A stretch of 64,000 nt of DNA from positions 62,001 to 126,000 of the forward strand of contig JBNKIW010000002.1 of the NCBI GenBank assembly GCA_050290865.1, in the 5' to 3' direction. This stretch comes from JARRLC01 sp050290865. Lineage in GTDB: Bacteria > Pseudomonadota > Alphaproteobacteria > Rhizobiales > Rhodomicrobiaceae. Each line of letters begins with the position of its first letter. Positions within the stretch are counted from its first letter, which is position 1. The notes beneath the pieces were generated by a model. That model had not been told where the DNA came from. It saw nothing but the letters and a program-made list of their open reading frames with translations, and ran no database searches. Shown here piece by piece: positions 42,650 to 51,434 of the stretch. The translations under genes were made by a program, and so were the position numbers.

Positions 42650-43711
42650 ATGATTTCGGCGGTCGTAAAGGGAAGCTTCGGCGATCACCTGTTCAGGCAT
42701 AGGTTAGGTGACGGCCGGCATCTGACCAGCGGCATCTGTTTCTGCGCGGATGATGGCGAAGAACCGTGCGACTGGCTCGTCGTGCATGACGATTTGCCCG
42801 CTCCGTTGACTTCGACAGTCCCGTTGAACAGGCGCATCCTGTTTTTGTCCGAACCCCCGGACGTGAAGTATTATCACCCTCGCTACGTATCGCAGTTCGG
42901 CATTATCGCCGGACCTCGCAAACCCTCCGCCATCGCCGGGAGCTATCTGGTCACCCAGCCGGCGATCCCCTGGTTCTACGGCATTGACTTCAGCAATACC
43001 CGACCACCCCTTTCAACCGACGTCATAAGCTCGCTGAAGCCAGCCCAGAAGATGGACGCCGTTTCGGTCATCATCTCCAAGAAGACTCACACCCGCGAAC
43101 ACCGCGCACGGCTCAAGCTCGTTGAAATTCTGACCGGACGTCTGGGTGACAAACTGCACATCTTCGGCCGGGACTTCACGCCGATTGGCGACAAGCGAGA
43201 GGCACTCGACGGCTACAAGTACCATCTGGCGCTTGAGAACAACGTCATGCCGCATTTCTGGACGGAGAAGCTCGCGGACGCCTGGCTCGGCTGGACCCTG
43301 CCCTTCTATGTGGGCTGTCCCAATCTGGATGACTATTTCCCCGACGGAAGCTATGTGAGGATTGACTACGGCGATCCGGATGGGGCTGCGGCGATCATCA
43401 CCGAAGCGATGGCATCGGATGCCTACGAACGCGCGTTGCCCATGATTACTGCGGCGCGCTCGCTGGTGTTGAACGAACACAGCCTCCTGAGCCTGTCGGC
43501 GCGGATTATCAACGCCTGTGTGCCGCATTCGCGGGGGCCAGCACTGGTGACGCCGGAGAAAGTCTTTCCGAATAATCACTTCCGCTGGCGAAGGAAGTGG
43601 TCGAAAAGGATACGGTCGTATTTGCGAGGGTCCGCGGGCGTGCATAGCAGGCGTCTCCTACCCGATAACAACATCGGGCAACTATCATTACTCTCAATTG
43701 GGACGCGCTGA
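42650..43711 (+). CDS. Family GT10 glycosyltransferase (alpha-1,3/1,4-fucosyltransferase-like)
   Basis: 353 residues from the ATG at 42650, preceded by GGGGG. The C-terminal half has the conserved fucosyltransferase block: YKYHLALENNVMPHFWTEKL then ADAWLGWTLPFYVGCPNLDDYF, where the Asn-rich and TEKL segments bind GDP-fucose. The N-terminal half is weaker, as usual in GT10. It would add fucose or a similar deoxy-sugar to a surface glycan. It is the first of three glycosyltransferase-like genes in an AT-richer island and is two bases away from the next gene. Confidence 0.82.
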   Translation: MISAVVKGSFGDHLFRHRLGDGRHLTSGICFCADDGEEPCDWLVVHDDLPAPLTSTVPLNRRILFLSEPPDVKYYHPRYVSQFGIIAGPRKPSAIAGSYLVTQPAIPWFYGIDFSNTRPPLSTDVISSLKPAQKMDAVSVIISKKTHTREHRARLKLVEILTGRLGDKLHIFGRDFTPIGDKREALDGYKYHLALENNVMPHFWTEKLADAWLGWTLPFYVGCPNLDDYFPDGSYVRIDYGDPDGAAAIITEAMASDAYERALPMITAARSLVLNEHSLLSLSARIINACVPHSRGPALVTPEKVFPNNHFRWRRKWSKRIRSYLRGSAGVHSRRLLPDNNIGQLSLLSIGTR

Positions 43712-43713
43712 AA

Positions 43714-44505
43714 ATGATTGAGAAGAGCGTCGTTATCGCCGGATTGGCAAGAAATTGCGCGGAGGGATTGCGGACTACACTACCCCGGCTTTCTCAATTC
43801 TGTCATACATTCAGGAAACTAAGATTCGTTTTCGTCACGAATGACAATGAAGACGATACTGAAGAAGTACTGCGCACGTGGGCACGCGGGCGGTCTGATG
43901 TTGAGATTATTCAACTGGATGGCCTCAAGCATAGCGCTCAGCAAAGAACCGTCCGCATAGCCGCCGCCAGAGCGGCATACTTGTCAGCGTTCTGGCGCGG
44001 CGTCGCAGCGGGCGAAAAATACGACTTGCTAATGGTCGCCGATCTCGATGGCTTGAACGCCAACCTCGTTTCCGACCCCGATTTCACAAAGGCCATCAAT
44101 AGCGCACCTGACGGATGGGGAGCGGTGTTCGCCAATCAGCGAGGGACATACTACGATATCTGGGCACTGCGGCATCCGACCTGGTGTCCGGGCGATTGTT
44201 GGGAGCCGGTACGGGATGCTAAAAGACGATGGTTCGGTGGAAAGGCAGCAGCCGCGAAGGCGAAGCAGATCAATATAACTGCGCGGCAGATCCACATAGA
44301 CCCGGGAGAGCTGCCCATCGAAGTGCAATCCGCTTTTGGCGGTTTCGGGATCTATCGCACAGAGTTTCTTACAGGAGCGCAATATCTCGGTCTCTCGCCC
44401 CAGGGGGGGCTGGTCTGCGAGCACGTGTCATTCAATGAAGCTGTTAGACAGAATGGGGGGGCCCTCTATATCCTTCCGGCGCTACTGAATGATACGCATC
44501 CGTGA
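43714..44505 (+). CDS. GT-A-fold glycosyltransferase-like protein
   Basis: 263 residues; starts two bases after the GT10 gene. An N-terminal sugar-nucleotide-binding strand (SVVIAGLARNCAEGL) leads to FVFVTNDNEDDTEEVLRTWA, and a DxD at residues 110-112 (VADLDGLN) is the metal/nucleotide motif. Further elements are YYDIWALRHPTWCPGD and AFGGFGIYRTEFLTG, which resemble capsule mannosyltransferases (GT69-like). C-terminal CEHVSFNEAV supplies a likely catalytic Asp/Glu/His. The acceptor is unknown. Codon use is more AT-rich than neighbours such as phaC. Confidence 0.75.
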   Translation: MIEKSVVIAGLARNCAEGLRTTLPRLSQFCHTFRKLRFVFVTNDNEDDTEEVLRTWARGRSDVEIIQLDGLKHSAQQRTVRIAAARAAYLSAFWRGVAAGEKYDLLMVADLDGLNANLVSDPDFTKAINSAPDGWGAVFANQRGTYYDIWALRHPTWCPGDCWEPVRDAKRRWFGGKAAAAKAKQINITARQIHIDPGELPIEVQSAFGGFGIYRTEFLTGAQYLGLSPQGGLVCEHVSFNEAVRQNGGALYILPALLNDTHP

Positions 44506-44681
44506 TTGTACGCCTGGAATGAACTTGCGGAAGGCTGTAGCGCTTTCACCAGCGGGCCCATCGCTCCGTGAGCGTTTCGGCGGGCCATGATGTGCCGAAG
44601 AAATGTTGCGTTTTGTGCGTATGCTGTATATGTGGGGGGTATGGGGGAAACGACATTTCTAAGGCTGGGGGCGCTTTCCGT

Positions 44682-46049
44682 ATGTGCAGTATTCGCAGGA
44701 GTTACATCCTCTATTCGGAAACTGCAGATCATAACCTTACCCAGAATCTTGGTCGTTCTGAGTACAGTTATTATTTCGTTCGGGAAGCCTTTCGGTCTTT
44801 AATAGAGAAGCGCGCACGTGTATTCGTTGTCACCGATCCGGAAAAGGAGGTTGACGCAATTTTTGATGAGTGCGCAGGCAACGGCGAAGAGTGCGTATTC
44901 TTGTCATTTACTCCTCCGCATCGTAGCTTTCTTGCTATCAGGTGCCCAACAATTCCAGTATTTGCCTGGGAGTTCGATTCAATCCCCTCGGAAGAATTTG
45001 GTTCCGATCCCCGCAATGACTGGCGAACGGTGCTGGCGCATCTTAGATGTGCGATTACGCATTCGGGGTTCAGCGCCGACGTGGTTCGAAGCGCAATGCA
45101 TCCAGATTTTCCGGTTATTTCTATTCCCGCACCGATTTGGGATCGCAATCGTCAGGCTACGGACACGTTCGCTGATGGCATGGGGGGGGATCTCATCGCA
45201 AGGCGCTTTCTGGACACGAGGCAACCCCATACTCTCACCCAAACTGGTTACCTTTCGAGAAAAAGGCGCAAGGGGTTGCTCGCTAAATGGCACCGCTCGA
45301 TCGTGAAGAGAGTTGGACACAGGGATATTGGCATCTCGTGGCGGCACGCCTCATCTGGGCACGTCCGGTTAGAGAAGAGTGAAATAATTTACACAACCAT
45401 TTTTAACCCCGGAGACAACAGAAAAAATTGGCAAGATATACTATCTGCATTTTGTATTGCTCTATCAAAATATCCAAACGCTACTTTGATATTGAAACTT
45501 GTTGAGCAGGACAGCCGGTGGGCGCTGGACAAGATCCGGGCTATGTTGGCGCAGTATCCGACGTTTGAATGCCGGGTAATTGCTATTGGCGATTTTCTTG
45601 ATGTATCGTCTTACAACAAACTAATCGCTACTTCAAAATACACCGTAAATGCGTCGCATGGGGAGGGGCAGTGTCTCCCCCTCATGGAATCCATGTCTTG
45701 GGGTAAGCCTGCGCTTGCCCCGCAGCATACTGCCATGAGCGAATATGTGGACGAAAGAACGGCTTTCGTCATCAAAACAAGTTTAGAGCCAACCTTTTGG
45801 CCGCATGATCGCCGCGCCGCGATTCGTGCGTACCGGCACCGGATAAATTGGGAATCGGTTGCCGACGCCTTCGCCGACAGTTTCAGGGTGATCGAGACTG
45901 ACCCTCAGCGATACTGCAGGATGTCGGCAAATGCCATTGAAGCTCAGCGAAAATTTTGCTCGGAAGAAAGCGCTTTTCAGAAGTTGGAAGAGTTTGTGGC
46001 GGCTGTGGTGAAAGATCTCAGGCAGAAACCGAGAGTGGCCCTCGTGTAA
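44682..46049 (+). CDS. GT-B-fold glycosyltransferase (family 4-like)
   Basis: 455 residues from the ATG at 44682, which begins MCSIRRSYILYSETADHNLT; a GTG-type start further up at 44568 is possible. The C-terminal donor domain has the GT4 Glu-x7-Glu region GEGQCLPLMESMSWGKPA, and upstream TTIFNPGDNRKNWQDILSAF is the typical start of that domain. The first half carries VFAWEFDSIPSEEF, seen in similar proteins. The coding sequence is AT-rich around 45390-45660. It closes the glycosyltransferase island; a fragmentary 175-base gap precedes it. Confidence 0.85.
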   Translation: MCSIRRSYILYSETADHNLTQNLGRSEYSYYFVREAFRSLIEKRARVFVVTDPEKEVDAIFDECAGNGEECVFLSFTPPHRSFLAIRCPTIPVFAWEFDSIPSEEFGSDPRNDWRTVLAHLRCAITHSGFSADVVRSAMHPDFPVISIPAPIWDRNRQATDTFADGMGGDLIARRFLDTRQPHTLTQTGYLSRKRRKGLLAKWHRSIVKRVGHRDIGISWRHASSGHVRLEKSEIIYTTIFNPGDNRKNWQDILSAFCIALSKYPNATLILKLVEQDSRWALDKIRAMLAQYPTFECRVIAIGDFLDVSSYNKLIATSKYTVNASHGEGQCLPLMESMSWGKPALAPQHTAMSEYVDERTAFVIKTSLEPTFWPHDRRAAIRAYRHRINWESVADAFADSFRVIETDPQRYCRMSANAIEAQRKFCSEESAFQKLEEFVAAVVKDLRQKPRVALV

Positions 46050-46300
46050 GAAGGTCCCCAGCATTGCATCGCCCAGATCTTTTTTTTGGGCCGTCTAAGC
46101 GCTTCCCAGCGGAAGCGGAGCATCATATCTCCAGTTCTGCGCACTGATGAGGGTTGCCCCCTGCGGATAACCGCGCCCGCGCACCTTGACTGCCCCGCAT
46201 CCCCCTGGCGTGATGGTCTTCGCCTTGCGTGAAACGATTCTCCCCGCAGCGCACCGCCGCGGCAATCGTCGTACACCGCACGGCCACCGGGGGAGGAGAC

Positions 46301-48127
46301 ATGTCCATACGCCAGCTTTCGCCGGATCTCATCAACCGCATCGCAGCAGGTGAGGTCATAGAGCGGCCAGCCAGTGCCGTCAAGGAACTGGTCGAGAATG
46401 CCATCGACGCGGGCGCGCGGAATATCGAGGTGGTCACGGCGAATGGCGGGCTCAGCCTCATCCGCGTGACCGATGACGGTTGCGGCATGGACGTCGGCGA
46501 CCTGTCGCTCTCCGTCGAGCGCCACGCCACGTCCAAGCTCGCGGGCGACGACCTCCTGCGCATCGCCACGCTCGGTTTCCGCGGCGAAGCGCTGCCCTCC
46601 ATCGGCTCGGTGGCACGCCTCAAGATCGCCTCGCGACCGCGTGGCGGTGAGGGCCACGCCGTCGAAGTGGACGCCGGGCGGAAGACCGGTCCCGAGCCCA
46701 CCGCCATGAACGGCGGCACGCGCGTCGAGGTGCACGACCTGTTCTACGCCACGCCCGCCCGCCTCAAATTCATGAAAACCGAGGTGGCTGAGAACTCGGC
46801 TATCAGCCAGCTCGTGAAACGGTTCGTGCTGGCCTTTCCCGGCATCGGCTTCACCCTGGCCACGGGCGAACGGACGAGCCTCGCCTTCCCCGCCGTGACG
46901 CCGGGCGACGCCGAAGCGCTGCGGCTTCGTCTCGGTCGCGTGATGAGCAAGGATTTCGCTGCCGATGCCGTTATGCTCGCCGCGGAGCGCGAGGGCGGGC
47001 GCATCGAAGGCTTCGCCGGGCTCCCGGCGCTCAGCCGGCCGACGCAGGCCTCGCAATATCTGTTCGTGAACGGCCGCCCGGTGAAGGACCGCCTGCTGCT
47101 CGCTGCTCTGCGCGCCGCCTATGGCGATCTCGTACCGAGGGGACGCCATCCGATGGTGGCGCTGTTCGTGACGGTGCCTGCCGAAGAGGTGGACGTCAAT
47201 GTGCACCCGGCCAAGTCCGAAGTGCGGTTCCGCGACGGCGGACTGGTGCGCGGACTGGTCGTCAGCAGCATCCGCGATGCGCTGGCGGCGAGCGGGGTCA
47301 GGCCGAGCGCCGCGCTGACTGGCGAGGCGCAGGCGCTGTCGTCCGGGTCGGCGGGGGCGATGCCGATTCATTCCGGCAGGAGCGCGAGCGGAGGATGGGC
47401 ATCGCGGCCCGCGCCGTCCCGCAGCCACGCAAGCCAGGCGCCGGGCTTTGCCGAGGATTGGCAGATGCCGCTCGACGGTCTCGGTGCGGATGCCGTGAGC
47501 GCCAACACCGCCGCGGCGGATACCGAACCCGAGCCACAGACCCGCGACTTCCCGCTCGGCGCGGCCAAGGCGCAGCTTCATGGCACCTATATCGTCGCCG
47601 AGACCGGCGGCTCGGTCGTCATCGTGGACCAGCACGCCGCGCATGAACGTCTCGTCTACGAGAAGCTGAAGGCCGCGCTCGCCAATGGCGGCATCGAGCG
47701 CCAGCTTCTGCTCATCCCGGAGGTGGTGGAACTCGACGCGGATGCCGCGGCGCTGTTGGAGACTCGCAGCAGCGAATTGGAGCGGCTGGGGCTGACGGTC
47801 GAAGCCTTCGGACCGGGCGCGGTTCTGGTGCGTGAGGTGCCCGCGCTCCTCGCCAAAGGCGACATCAAGGCGCTCGTCACCGATCTGGCCGAAGAACTCG
47901 CCGAACTCGGCACGGCGGCGGGTCTCGAAGACCGGCTGCACGGCATCCTCGCGCGCGTCGCCTGTCACGGCAGTGTCCGCGCCGGGCGCAGCCTGAGGCC
48001 GGAGGAGATGAACGCCCTCCTGCGCGAGATGGAAGCCACGCCCAATGCGGGGCAGTGCAATCACGGCCGCCCGACATTCGTCGAACTCAAGCTGAGCGAC
48101 ATCGAGAAGCTGTTTGCACGGCGGTGA
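46301..48127 (+). CDS. mutL: DNA mismatch repair protein MutL, endonuclease type
   Basis: 608 residues from the ATG at 46301, which has GGAGGAG just upstream and starts MSIRQLSPDLINRIAAGEV. The GHKL ATPase motifs are ELVENAIDAGA, DDGCGMD and TLGFRGEALPSI. The C-terminal domain has DQHAAHERLVYEKL, the zinc-dependent endonuclease motif DQHAxxExxxxE, with ACHGSVRAG and CNHGRPT, so this MutL nicks DNA itself, as expected in bacteria without MutH. A middle region (about 330-420) is Ser/Ala-rich and variable. It follows the glycosyltransferase island and precedes polyamine genes. Confidence 0.97.
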   Translation: MSIRQLSPDLINRIAAGEVIERPASAVKELVENAIDAGARNIEVVTANGGLSLIRVTDDGCGMDVGDLSLSVERHATSKLAGDDLLRIATLGFRGEALPSIGSVARLKIASRPRGGEGHAVEVDAGRKTGPEPTAMNGGTRVEVHDLFYATPARLKFMKTEVAENSAISQLVKRFVLAFPGIGFTLATGERTSLAFPAVTPGDAEALRLRLGRVMSKDFAADAVMLAAEREGGRIEGFAGLPALSRPTQASQYLFVNGRPVKDRLLLAALRAAYGDLVPRGRHPMVALFVTVPAEEVDVNVHPAKSEVRFRDGGLVRGLVVSSIRDALAASGVRPSAALTGEAQALSSGSAGAMPIHSGRSASGGWASRPAPSRSHASQAPGFAEDWQMPLDGLGADAVSANTAAADTEPEPQTRDFPLGAAKAQLHGTYIVAETGGSVVIVDQHAAHERLVYEKLKAALANGGIERQLLLIPEVVELDADAAALLETRSSELERLGLTVEAFGPGAVLVREVPALLAKGDIKALVTDLAEELAELGTAAGLEDRLHGILARVACHGSVRAGRSLRPEEMNALLREMEATPNAGQCNHGRPTFVELKLSDIEKLFARR

Positions 48128-48259
48128 ATCCCCGGCGCGGTTCGCGACGGTTGAAAAACCCCTCCTTCTGCACTATCCCCGCCTCAACAGGAATGCGCCG
48201 GTCCGCAAAAACACCGCGGACAACGGCCGCGACACACCTCACATTCTGGAGCAGACGCC

Positions 48260-49468
48260 ATGGACAGCGTTTTGATCATCGGCGCGGGCGCCGCCGGCTC
48301 GGTCGTTGCGAAGAAATGCGCGATGAACCGGGACGTATTCAAGAACATCCATTTGGCTTCGCGGACGCTGGAGAAATGCCACGCCGTGCAGGCCAGTGCG
48401 GCGAGTCACATCGAAATCTCGCAGATCGACGCCGACAATGTCGGCCGGACGGCCGCGCTGATCGAGCGGGTCAATCCTGATCTGGTGATCAATATGGCGC
48501 TTCCCTTCCAGGATCTGCCGATCATGGACGCCTGCCTGGCCACCAATAAACACTATATGGACACCGCCAATTACGAGCCGAAGGACGTGGCGAAGTTCAG
48601 CTACACTTGGCAGTGGGCGTATCAGACCCGTTTTCGCGACAAGGGGCTCATGGCGGTGCTCGGCTGCGGCTTCGATCCCGGCGTGACGAACATCTACTGC
48701 GCCTATGCCCAGGAGGAACTGTTCGACGAAATCCACAACATCGACATCATCGACTGCAATGACGGCGTCCACGGCAAGGCGTTCGCCACCAATTTCAATC
48801 CGGAGATCAATATCCGCGAGGTGACGCAGCGCGGGCGCTACTGGCGCGACGGCGAGTGGATTGATATCGACCCTCTCAGTATTTCGGCAACGATCGACTA
48901 TCCGGAAGTGGGGCCGCGCAAGTCGTATCTCATCTATCACGAGGAAGAGGAGTCGCTGGTCCACAATATTCCCGGGCTGAAGCAGATCCGTTTCTGGATG
49001 ACGTTTTCAGAAAATTACATCAAGCACCTGGAGGTTCTGCAGAATGTCGGTATGACGCGGATCGATCCCGTCATGTATGAAGGTCGGCCGATCGTCCCGC
49101 TGCAATTCCTCAAGGCGCTGCTGCCCGAGCCGTCCTCGCTCGCCGTGGACTATTCCGGCAAGACGTCGATTGGCTGCATCATCAGCGGTGTTCGCGCGGG
49201 CCGGCCGTCGCGGCAGATCATTTACAATGTTTGCGACCACGCCGAGAGCTACCGCGAGGTCGGAGCCCAGGCCGTTTCCTACACGACCGGCGTTCCCGCG
49301 GTGACCGGCGCCATCATGATGATGAAGGGCCTGTGGACCGGCAAGGGCGTGTTCAATGTCGAGCAGTTGCCGCCGAAGCCGTTCCTGGAGGAAGTGGCGC
49401 GGCAGGGCCTGCCCTGGCATGTGCGCGACGTCCCCGCCGATCAGCCGCCCGGGCCGTTGGCCGAGTGA
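48260..49468 (+). CDS. Carboxy(nor)spermidine dehydrogenase
   Basis: 402 residues. The NADPH-binding loop is VLIIGAGAAGSVVAKKC at residues 4-20. Family landmarks are MALPFQDLPIMDACLATNKHY then MDTANYE, and GCGFDPGVTNIYCAYAQ (about 132-148), as in saccharopine-reductase-like carboxynorspermidine synthases. It reductively joins aspartate semialdehyde to putrescine (or diaminopropane). The nspC gene 40 bases downstream completes the two-step path. This route replaces the SAM-dependent spermidine synthase in many alphaproteobacteria. Confidence 0.93.
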   Translation: MDSVLIIGAGAAGSVVAKKCAMNRDVFKNIHLASRTLEKCHAVQASAASHIEISQIDADNVGRTAALIERVNPDLVINMALPFQDLPIMDACLATNKHYMDTANYEPKDVAKFSYTWQWAYQTRFRDKGLMAVLGCGFDPGVTNIYCAYAQEELFDEIHNIDIIDCNDGVHGKAFATNFNPEINIREVTQRGRYWRDGEWIDIDPLSISATIDYPEVGPRKSYLIYHEEEESLVHNIPGLKQIRFWMTFSENYIKHLEVLQNVGMTRIDPVMYEGRPIVPLQFLKALLPEPSSLAVDYSGKTSIGCIISGVRAGRPSRQIIYNVCDHAESYREVGAQAVSYTTGVPAVTGAIMMMKGLWTGKGVFNVEQLPPKPFLEEVARQGLPWHVRDVPADQPPGPLAE

Positions 49469-49508
49469 ACGCCCGCCGTGTCCTTCGCCCGCCTCGAAAG
49501 GGTAAGCC

Positions 49509-50657
49509 ATGGAGACCACTGTCGCCCTGCCGGTCATCATGCGTACGCCAGCCTATGTGCTGGACGTGGCGCGGCTGAAGAGCAATCTCGCCATCGCCGC
49601 CCGCATCCGCCGGGAAGCGGGCTGCCGCCTGCTGCTGGCGACGAAGGCCTTCGCGCTGCCCGCCGTCTTTTCGCTGATGCGCGAGGCGATCGACGGCACG
49701 ACGGCCAGTGGCGAATATGAGGCGCGGCTCGGGCGCGACGATTTCGGCAAGGAGGTGCATGTCTATTCGCCCGCCTACACCGATGGCGAGTTTCGCGCGC
49801 TGACCCGGCTCGCGGAGCACATCTATTTCAATTCGTTCACCCAGTTCGACCGTTTCCGGCCCCTGCTCCTCGGTGCGGGACCGATCCAGATCGGCCTGCG
49901 CGTCAACCCGGGTTTTTCCAATTCGACGCTGGGCGGCGCGCTTTACGACCCTTGCGCGCCTTTCTCGCGCTTCGGCGCCCTTCGCGACACGCTGGGGCAT
50001 ACATCGTGGAAGGAGATCGACATCCTGCATGTGCACGCCCTGTGCGAGTCGCTGCACGATGGGTCCGTCGGCCTCATCGAGCACATGGCGCGCGAATTCG
50101 CGCCCTATATCCGGCGCGTGAAAGCGGTGAATTTCGGCGGCGGGCATTTCATCAACAAGCCGGGCTACGACGTCGATGCCCTGATTGCCGCGATCAAGGC
50201 CTTCCGCGCGGAATTCGCCGTCGATGTCATTTTGGAACCGGGAGCTGCGCTGGTGGTGGATGCGGGATATCTCGTGGCCTCGGTCCTCGACATTCACCAT
50301 AATGGCAAGGACATCGCCATCCTCGACACTTCGGCGAGCTGCCACATGCCCGACGTGCTGGAGGTGCCCTATGCCCCGCCGGTGCTGGGCGCAGGCGAAC
50401 CGGGCGTCCATGCCCACGATTACATCCTGGCGGGAAAAACATGCATGACCGGCGACATAATAGGGGAATACTCATTTCCCGAACGCTTGCGTCCCGGAAG
50501 CCGCGTCGTGTTCGGCGATATGATGCAATATAGTTTCGTAAAGAATAACACCTTCAACGGCACGCCCCTGCCCGATCTGGCACTGATCGGCGGGGACGGC
50601 GGGTATGAAGTCATTCACCAGTTCGGCTATGCCGATTTCCGCACCCGGCTGGGGTGA
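49509..50657 (+). CDS. nspC: Carboxynorspermidine decarboxylase
   Basis: 382 residues. NspC is a fold-III PLP decarboxylase (alanine-racemase-like barrel). The PLP lysine is Lys46 in LLATKAFAL. Further blocks are HVHALCESLHDG, FGGGHFINKPGYD and EPGAALVVDAGYLVASV, and ASCHMPDVLEVPY with CMTGDIIGEY near the active site, where the cysteine of a dimer interface is expected. It removes the carboxyl group from carboxy(nor)spermidine to give the triamine. Forty bases separate it from the dehydrogenase gene, so they are one operon. Confidence 0.96.
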   Translation: METTVALPVIMRTPAYVLDVARLKSNLAIAARIRREAGCRLLLATKAFALPAVFSLMREAIDGTTASGEYEARLGRDDFGKEVHVYSPAYTDGEFRALTRLAEHIYFNSFTQFDRFRPLLLGAGPIQIGLRVNPGFSNSTLGGALYDPCAPFSRFGALRDTLGHTSWKEIDILHVHALCESLHDGSVGLIEHMAREFAPYIRRVKAVNFGGGHFINKPGYDVDALIAAIKAFRAEFAVDVILEPGAALVVDAGYLVASVLDIHHNGKDIAILDTSASCHMPDVLEVPYAPPVLGAGEPGVHAHDYILAGKTCMTGDIIGEYSFPERLRPGSRVVFGDMMQYSFVKNNTFNGTPLPDLALIGGDGGYEVIHQFGYADFRTRLG

Positions 50658-50690
50658 CGGGGAGGGAGGCTTCCCGCTCTGTGTCCGCCC

Positions 50691-50710
50691 TGGCGTTAAC
50701 GTTTACGCCA
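50691..50710. promoter_or_regulatory. 20-base near-perfect palindrome upstream of tatA
   Basis: TGGCGTTAACGTTTACGCCA is symmetric at all but one base pair position (18 of 20 bases). It lies in the 235-base gap between nspC and tatA, 183 bases before the tatA start. It resembles a LacI-type operator in form, but no matching regulator is nearby. It has no T-run, so it is not a terminator. Confidence 0.45.
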
Positions 50711-50892
50711 AGCAGCGATCGGGCCTTGCCCGCGTGTGAGTTGCCGCTATGCTGTGCCTTGATGTGCCGGGCCGTCAGCCGCATGTTTAGTGACAGTGCC
50801 ATGGCAACCGCATCAATCCCGACGTAAGAGATGCCGGGCAGAATTGATGCGCAGGCAACTTCACGGGCCGCCGGCCGGATCGAAAGGACTGA

Positions 50893-51126
50893 ATGATGGG
50901 CTTGAGTCTTCCACATATTCTAATCGTTCTCCTGGTGATCGTGCTCCTGTTCGGGCGGGGCAAGATTTCAGAGGTCATGGGCGACGTCGCCAAGGGCATC
51001 AAGAGCTTCAAGAAAGGCCTCAGCGACGACGAGGAGCAGCCCGCGTCGGCTGAAAATGCGAAACAGATCGAGTTGGACTCCGAAAAGGCCGAGCGCCTCA
51101 AGCACGAAGAACGCAAGGTCTCCTGA
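50893..51126 (+). CDS. tatA: Sec-independent protein translocase subunit TatA
   Basis: 77 residues; two adjacent ATGs exist, both behind AAGGA. A single membrane helix (residues about 5-20, LPHILIVLLVIVLLFG) precedes the short hinge and amphipathic helix (GKISEVMGDVAKGIKSFKKG), the universal TatA layout. The C-terminal 35 residues are charged. TatA forms the pore for folded twin-arginine substrates. tatB and tatC are not adjacent, unlike the usual tatABC operon, so it is a solitary copy or the cluster is split. A Tat substrate is encoded at 34883-35983. Confidence 0.93.
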   Translation: MMGLSLPHILIVLLVIVLLFGRGKISEVMGDVAKGIKSFKKGLSDDEEQPASAENAKQIELDSEKAERLKHEERKVS

Positions 51127-51434
51127 GCGGCGTCCTGACCCGCAAGGCTTGATGGTCCGGTCGGGCGCTTTGTCGCGCGTGAAGAACCGGTACCTTTTTT
51201 TTCCAATTCTGGAGAAACGATGCGGGCCGCCGGGGGGCTTCGCTTCGGCTCTGGCATCGACAGCGGCAAAAGCCCGTTTAATTCCATAGTGTTACGCTCG
51301 GGCAACAGGGGCGGCCACAGTGTGCCTTTCCTCCAAGATCGGCGTTGTGCGGACACCCTCCTTTTTGCTAAGACTCCCGAAATGGTTGCCGTTCTTCGGC
51401 ACCCGCGTCCCAACGACGGAGCCCGTCCGCCGCG
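51127..51434. other. Intergenic region upstream of the liv operon
   Basis: 308 bases between tatA and livH. It contains an AT-rich tract near 51190-51205 (a T-run after GGTACC, possibly the tatA terminator without a strong stem) and should hold the promoter of the branched-chain amino-acid transporter operon. No gene is supported. Confidence 0.5.

Noticed and set aside
45977..48064. Long minus-strand open frame of 695 codons
   Set aside because: It is antisense to mutL, which has all its motifs and a good ribosome site. The antisense product has no recognisable domains.
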